From: Actinopolymorpha pittospori
GTDB lineage: Bacteria > Actinomycetota > Actinomycetes > Propionibacteriales > Actinopolymorphaceae
Assembly (NCBI RefSeq): GCF_014873875.1
Contig: NZ_JADBEM010000001.1
Location: 3,596,001-3,660,000, forward strand
Direction of reading: 5' to 3'
Length of the DNA: 64,000 nucleotides
Shown here: piece after piece, positions 59,831 to 64,000 of the stretch
Layout of the letters: each line of letters begins with the position of its first letter
Position numbering within the stretch: the stretch's first letter is position 1
The notes under the pieces: generated by a model
Told to the model about the DNA's origin: nothing
Seen by the model: the letters and a program-made list of their open reading frames with translations, nothing else
The model's database searches: none
Translations under genes and position numbers: made by a program

Positions 59831-60685
59831 TCAGCGTGCTCCCTGGTGCGTGGAGGGAAGCTTGCGGGGAAGCTTGCCGCCGGACTTCGCCTTCACCCTC
59901 GGGGCGCCCTTCGACTTCGCGGTCGTCTTCGGGGCGGCGGGTGGCACCTCGTCGGCCGGGTGCGGCGCGATCCGCTCCTTCGCGGCGAGGTGTGCCTCAC
60001 AGTGCTTGGCGAGCTCGTCGTAGGTGGCCTGGCTCATCAGCTCGACGAGCTCGGGCCGGTTGGTGATGTAGACGGGCTCCTGGCCGGCGTGTGCCTCGGT
60101 GTTGCCCGTGCAGTACCAGTCGAAGTCGTGTCCGCCCGGACCCCAGCCCCGCCGGTCGTACTCGGTGATCGTGACCTCGGTGTAGGTCGTCCCGTCGGTC
60201 AGCTCCACCTCGCGGTAGAGCCGCCTGATCGGCAGCTGCCAGCACACGTCGGGCTTGGTCTCCAGCGGGTGCATGCCGACCCGCAGCGCGTACTTGTGCA
60301 GGGCGCACCCGGTGCCGCCCGCGAAACCGGGGCGGTTGTGGAAGATGCAGGCACCGTCGACGACGCGGGTCTTGCGATCGCCGTCCTCGTCGAGTTCGAC
60401 GAAGCCGTTCTTGCGGCCCTCGGCGCGGTACTGCCAGTCCTCGGCGGTGAGCTTCTTGGCGAAGCCGCGTACGCGCTTCTCGTCGGCCTTGTCGGCGAAA
60501 TGGGCACCAAGCACACAACATCCGGCATCGGGCTTGTCGTGGAAGATGCCGGGGCATCCGGCGCCGAAGATGCAGTTCCAGCGCGACGTCAGCCAGGTCA
60601 GGTCGGCACGGATGACCTGGTCGGCGTCGTCGGGATCAGTGAACTCCACCCAGGCGCGAGGGAAGTCAAGCGAAACCTCGGGCAC
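59831..60685 (-). CDS. Cysteine-rich cytosolic protein, YkgJ/DUF3109-like, with basic tail
   Basis: About 284 residues from the GTG at 60685, with TAGTCT 7 nt upstream. Cysteines 38, 44, 56, 57, 113, 127, 148 and 192 fall in [54 protein letters not shown] and YCTG, the style of YkgJ-type zinc/iron-sulfur cluster proteins. The C-terminal 45 residues are Lys/Pro/Ala-rich and basic, possibly nucleic-acid binding. Function is unknown. An upstream in-frame extension to 60841 is unsupported and would overlap the promoter. Confidence 0.7.
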   Translation of the reverse strand: MPEVSLDFPRAWVEFTDPDDADQVIRADLTWLTSRWNCIFGAGCPGIFHDKPDAGCCVLGAHFADKADEKRVRGFAKKLTAEDWQYRAEGRKNGFVELDEDGDRKTRVVDGACIFHNRPGFAGGTGCALHKYALRVGMHPLETKPDVCWQLPIRRLYREVELTDGTTYTEVTITEYDRRGWGPGGHDFDWYCTGNTEAHAGQEPVYITNRPELVELMSQATYDELAKHCEAHLAAKERIAPHPADEVPPAAPKTTAKSKGAPRVKAKSGGKLPRKLPSTHQGAR

Positions 60686-60692
60686 GCCGCGA

Positions 60693-60698
60693 AGACTA
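60693..60698 (-). promoter_or_regulatory. -10 hexamer, leaderless cysteine-rich protein gene
   Basis: TAGTCT on the minus strand ends 7 nt before the GTG at 60685. Confidence 0.5.
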
Positions 60699-60845
60699 CG
60701 CCCCGCACTGTCCACCTGGTGGGACCCCCGCACGATTGGGGTCGTTCGTGCCGGCCGTACGGCGGGCAACCGGGGCCGGGCCAGGACCGGGAGGCCGATT
60801 CGGGAGTTTCGTCGGACGCGACGCGACTCGCGCCGGGGCACCCGG

Positions 60846-60851
60846 TAGCGT
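60846..60851 (+). promoter_or_regulatory. -10 hexamer, leaderless ppx operon
   Basis: TAGCGT ends 6 nt before the ATG at 60858; there is no Shine-Dalgarno. Confidence 0.55.
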
Positions 60852-60857
60852 CAACCT

Positions 60858-61799
60858 ATGCGTCTCGGCGTGCTCGACGTGGGCTCGAACACCGTTCACC
60901 TTCTCGTCGTCGACGCGCGCCCAGGGGCCCGCCCGCTGCCGGCGTACTCCCACAAGACCGATCTCCGCCTCGCCGAGCATCTCGACGACGCCGGCGCCAT
61001 CGCACCGGTCGGCATCCACGCGCTCCAGCGGCTGGTCGCCGAGGCGCTGGAGATCGGGGAGGACAAGGGGTGCGAATCGATCCTCGCGTTCGCGACCTCC
61101 GCGGTCCGGGAGGCCACCAACGGTGAGGAGGTCCTGGGCGCGGTCGCCCGGACCACCGGGGTCGACCTCGGCGTCCTCACCGGCGACCAGGAGGCGACGC
61201 TGACCTTCCTCGCCGTACGTCGGTGGTTCGGCTGGTCCTCGCGCCGGCTGCTCGTCTTCGACATCGGCGGGGGTTCGCTGGAGGTCGCGGCCGGCGTCGA
61301 CGAGGACCCGGACGCCGCGTTGTCCGTCCCGCTCGGTGCCGGGCGGCTGACCCGGACGTGGTTCAGCGCCGACCCACCACCGCGGGAGGAGGTGAAGGCG
61401 CTGCGGCGGCACGTGCGGGCCGAGATCGCGAGGCACGCCGGGCAGGTGCTGCGGTTCGGCACCCCCGACCACATGGTCGGTACGTCCAAGACCTTCCGGC
61501 AGCTCGCGCGGGTGTGCGGCGCCGCCCCGTCGGCGGAGGGCCCCTATGTCAAGCGGACCCTGCAGCGCACGCTCCTGCACCAGTGGATACCCAAGCTCGC
61601 CGCCATGCCGAGCCAGGAGCGGGCCGATCTTCCCGGCGTCTCCCTCGGCCGCGCCCCCCAACTGCTGGCCGGCGCGATCGTCGCGGAGGCGGCGATGGAC
61701 ATCTTCGAGGTGGACGAACTCGAGATCTGCCCGTGGGCCCTCCGTGAGGGAGTGATCCTCCGACACCTCGACACGATGGAGCCGGAGGACTTCGCGTGA
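60858..61799 (+). CDS. ppx: Exopolyphosphatase / Ppx-GppA phosphatase
   Basis: A 313-residue ASKHA-fold enzyme that releases phosphate from polyphosphate or hydrolyses pppGpp. It has phosphate-1 [35 protein letters not shown], phosphate-2 [33 protein letters not shown] and a C-terminal [20 protein letters not shown]. The short form (no HD domain) is like mycobacterial Ppx1. It is translationally coupled to the next gene by a GTGA overlap. Confidence 0.93.
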   Translation: MRLGVLDVGSNTVHLLVVDARPGARPLPAYSHKTDLRLAEHLDDAGAIAPVGIHALQRLVAEALEIGEDKGCESILAFATSAVREATNGEEVLGAVARTTGVDLGVLTGDQEATLTFLAVRRWFGWSSRRLLVFDIGGGSLEVAAGVDEDPDAALSVPLGAGRLTRTWFSADPPPREEVKALRRHVRAEIARHAGQVLRFGTPDHMVGTSKTFRQLARVCGAAPSAEGPYVKRTLQRTLLHQWIPKLAAMPSQERADLPGVSLGRAPQLLAGAIVAEAAMDIFEVDELEICPWALREGVILRHLDTMEPEDFA

Positions 61800-62881
61800 C
61801 GACCATCCGCCCGGCCCGAGCAGCGGCCCGGGAGAAGGCGGAGCGCGCGCGGCCGGTCCGGCTGGTCGTCGACGGCGGCCAGACGATGCTGCGGATGGGC
61901 GTCCTCGACGAGGACGGCGACACGCCCCGGCTTCGGGAGCAGGTGTCGGTGCCGGGTTTCCAGTGGACGGCCGGCGACGACCCGGTCGAGCAGCAGTGCC
62001 GCCGGGTGGTCGAGGCATGGGACTCGCTGGGCCGGCCGGCGCCGGTCGGCGTGGTCGCGCTCGGGCTGGCCGGCGGAGCGTCCGACCCGGACAGCCGGCG
62101 GCGGCTGGCGCCCCTGGTCGCCGAACGCACGGCGGCCGAACGCGTCCTGCTCACCGGTGACGACGTGACCACCCACCTCGGCGTCCTCGGTGGCGCGCCG
62201 GGTGTCGTGGTGGCCGCCGGGACCGGTGTCGCCTGCCTGGCCGTGACCGAGGCCGGTGAGTTGATCAACGTCGACGGGCTCGGATACCTCTTCGGTGACG
62301 CTGGCGGCGGCTTCTCGCTGGGGCTCGCCGGGCTGCGTGCCGCCCTCGCCGGCTTCGAGGGCCGTGGACCGGAGACCGCGCTGACCGCCCGCGCCGAACG
62401 CCGGGTCGGGCGGCCGCTCCGCGACGCCGTGAAGCGGTGGTACCGCTCGCCGTCGCTCGTGGCCGACGTGGCGGGGTTCGCGGCCGAGGTGGCGCAGGCC
62501 GCGGGTCCGCCCGACGACGACCCGGTGGCCAGGAGGCTGAGTCTGCGCGCGGGGGAGGACCTCGCGGTCAGCGTGACCGCCGCCGTACGCAAGGGGTTCT
62601 CCGGCTCGCGGGACGGCAGCGTCCCGGTGTCGTGGGCCGGCGGGGTGCTCGGAGCGGACGTCATCTTCGAAGCGTTCTCCCGCGGGCTCACGCAGCTGTG
62701 TCCGGCCGCCGTGCTGCGGGACCCGATCGGCGACTCCCTCGCCGGGGCGCTACGGCTCGCGGCCGGCAACGCCGTCCCGCACCTCGCGAGCGTCGTCGTC
62801 CACACCCGCCCGGCCGGGGCCGGCCTCGGTGCGGGGCCGGGCGGCTCCGGCGGCTCCAGCGGCTCCCCGGCCGCCTCGTAG
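61796..62881 (+). CDS. BadF/BadG-family ATPase, probable N-acetylhexosamine kinase
   Basis: A 361-residue ASKHA protein starting at the GTG at 61796, overlapping ppx. [20 protein letters not shown] (phosphate 1), [20 protein letters not shown] (phosphate 2) and [20 protein letters not shown] match GlcNAc kinase-type BadF proteins. The final 20 residues are Gly/Ser-rich. Its sugar substrate is not certain. It lies between ppx and a sugar-isomerase-like TIM barrel. Confidence 0.85.
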   Translation: MTTIRPARAAAREKAERARPVRLVVDGGQTMLRMGVLDEDGDTPRLREQVSVPGFQWTAGDDPVEQQCRRVVEAWDSLGRPAPVGVVALGLAGGASDPDSRRRLAPLVAERTAAERVLLTGDDVTTHLGVLGGAPGVVVAAGTGVACLAVTEAGELINVDGLGYLFGDAGGGFSLGLAGLRAALAGFEGRGPETALTARAERRVGRPLRDAVKRWYRSPSLVADVAGFAAEVAQAAGPPDDDPVARRLSLRAGEDLAVSVTAAVRKGFSGSRDGSVPVSWAGGVLGADVIFEAFSRGLTQLCPAAVLRDPIGDSLAGALRLAAGNAVPHLASVVVHTRPAGAGLGAGPGGSGGSSGSPAAS

Positions 62882-62972
62882 GGCACGGAAGACCCGGCCG
62901 CTGGGGCTGACCGATTGGTGCCGAGGTGTGCGGCCAATCCACAGTCGCCGGGCCGGGCGATGGCACGGGCCG

Positions 62973-62978
62973 TACGCT
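62973..62978 (+). promoter_or_regulatory. -10 hexamer, leaderless TIM-barrel gene
   Basis: TACGCT ends 6 nt before the GTG at 62985; the spacer is GGGGCC. Confidence 0.5.
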
Positions 62979-62984
62979 GGGGCC

Positions 62985-63890
62985 GTGCAGTCCGCAGATC
63001 CCCAGACCCACGTGCGCGGTAAGGATGCCGTCGTACGGGTTCCGGACGCCCGAATCGCCCTGTCCACGGCTTCGGTCTACCCGGAGTCGACGGCCACGGC
63101 CTTCGAGCTCGCGGCACGCCTCGGCTACGACGGGGTGGAGGTCATGGTGGGGGCCGACCCGCTGAGCCAGGACGTCGACGCCCTGCGCCGGCTCAGCGAC
63201 TACCACCAGCTGCCGATCGTCTCGATCCACGCGCCGACCCTGCTGATCACCCAGCGGGTCTGGGGCACCGACCCCTGGGGCAAGCTCGACCGCAGCGCGG
63301 AGGCCGCCAAGGAGCTCGGCGCCTCGGTCGTGGTGGTCCACCCGCCCTTCCGTTGGCAGCGCGACTACGCCCGCGACTTCGTGGCGGGCGTGGCCAAGCG
63401 CCAGAAGGAGACGGGGATCAGCTTCGCGGTCGAGAACATGTTTCCGTGGAAGGCGGCCGGCCAGGGCCTTCAGGCCTACCTGCCCGGCTGGGACCCACGG
63501 GACTTCGACTACGCCGAGGTGACGCTCGACCTGTCCCACACGGCGACCGCCGGGGTGGACGCCTACGACATGGCCTACGACCTGGGTGACCGGCTCACCC
63601 ACATCCACCTGGCCGACGGCAGCGGCTCCAACAAGGACGAGCACCTCGTGCCCGGCCGGGGCAACCAGCGGTGCGCCGAGGTGCTCGAACTGCTCGCCCG
63701 GCGCGGGTTCACCGGCAGCATCGTGCTGGAGATCAACACCCGGCGGGCGGCCAGCCGGTCCGAGCGTGAGGCCGACCTGGTGGAGGCGCTCGCCTTCGCC
63801 CGGCTGAGCTTCGCCGCGCCGGTGGTTCCGTCGTACGCCGTCACCGCCGACGGCACCATCGAGGCGGTCGGGCCGGGCGTCACCAGCTGA
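62985..63890 (+). CDS. Sugar phosphate isomerase/epimerase (AP-endonuclease 2-like TIM barrel)
   Basis: 301 residues from the GTG at 62985. Metal-site residues of the family are visible: Glu in [14 protein letters not shown], Asp and His in [13 protein letters not shown], His in [20 protein letters not shown] (HxHLxD), and Glu in [30 protein letters not shown] and [20 protein letters not shown] complete the barrel. Members isomerise sugars or related polyols; the substrate is unknown. In actinomycetes it usually lies next to ppx, as here. The last 110 bases of the window hold no identifiable gene. Confidence 0.88.
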   Translation: MQSADPQTHVRGKDAVVRVPDARIALSTASVYPESTATAFELAARLGYDGVEVMVGADPLSQDVDALRRLSDYHQLPIVSIHAPTLLITQRVWGTDPWGKLDRSAEAAKELGASVVVVHPPFRWQRDYARDFVAGVAKRQKETGISFAVENMFPWKAAGQGLQAYLPGWDPRDFDYAEVTLDLSHTATAGVDAYDMAYDLGDRLTHIHLADGSGSNKDEHLVPGRGNQRCAEVLELLARRGFTGSIVLEINTRRAASRSEREADLVEALAFARLSFAAPVVPSYAVTADGTIEAVGPGVTS

Positions 63891-64000
63891 GGCTGTCCCT
63901 CGCGTCCCCCGCCGCACTCCCGCCCGCTTCCGCCGCTCCCGCCCCTTCTCTCCCGATCTTCATGATCATGAGGTTGTGCGGGTCGCACAGCGCCTGAAAT

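Overview
This is a high-GC actinomycete chromosome segment. Evidence: GTG and TTG starts are common, GTGA/ATGA overlaps and leaderless starts are frequent, and marker genes of the phylum are present (lsr2, clpC, a DUF2342 metalloprotease, DUF222/HNH, Eis-type acetyltransferase, DUF3180, DUF1707). Gene order suits a Propionibacteriales-like lineage, but genus cannot be fixed from sequence alone. No tRNA, rRNA, CRISPR array, prophage or complete IS was seen.

Layout. 1-9.3 kb is accessory: the end of an ABC exporter, a secreted putative LAS-type peptidase, an Eis-like acetyltransferase, a divergent SDR/MarR pair with a palindromic operator, a phytanoyl-CoA dioxygenase-like enzyme, an NlpC/P60 hydrolase, a SAM hydrolase, and a wrecked DUF222/HNH gene. 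9.4-23.4 kb is a conserved housekeeping block: ppa, dacB, DUF2342 protease, tilS, hpt, ftsH-folE, then folP-folB-folK-DUF3180. The folate run is split by a convergent DUF2795 gene and a frameshifted esterase. 23.6-31.2 kb holds an acidic membrane protein, a Tat-exported M20 amidohydrolase, a lone nuoD, a YdbS/YdbT-like PH-domain pair, and a MidA/NDUFAF7-type methyltransferase. 31.3-37.6 kb has a stand-alone Clp N-domain protein, a two-component system, and a MacB/FtsX-type ABC exporter. 37.7-46.5 kb has two DUF1707 paralogues and then coaX, STAS, GDPD, lysS, lsr2 and clpC, the last preceded by ClgR-type sites.

46.7-58.4 kb carries the usual mutY, disA and radA genome-maintenance genes. They are interleaved with carbohydrate genes: a PL8 lyase translationally coupled to mutY, a Gfo/Idh oxidoreductase with a LacI-type operator, and a GH78 rhamnosidase between disA and radA. 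A 42-bp palindrome and a 108-bp tandem repeat sit beside disA. 58.5-63.9 kb has a TrmO-like tRNA methyltransferase, a methyltransferase, a cysteine-rich protein, ppx, a BadF-type sugar kinase and an AP-endonuclease-like TIM barrel.

Main themes. Fourteen starts carry a TANNNT hexamer 6-8 nt upstream, which implies leaderless transcripts. Strong hairpin terminators lie at nearly every convergent junction. Two genes (DUF222/HNH and the esterase) are broken by indels. I found no unmistakable new system. The best leads are the nuoD/MidA neighbourhood, the carbohydrate genes inside the mutY-disA-radA block, the stand-alone Clp N-domain protein, and the repeat/palindrome array next to disA.
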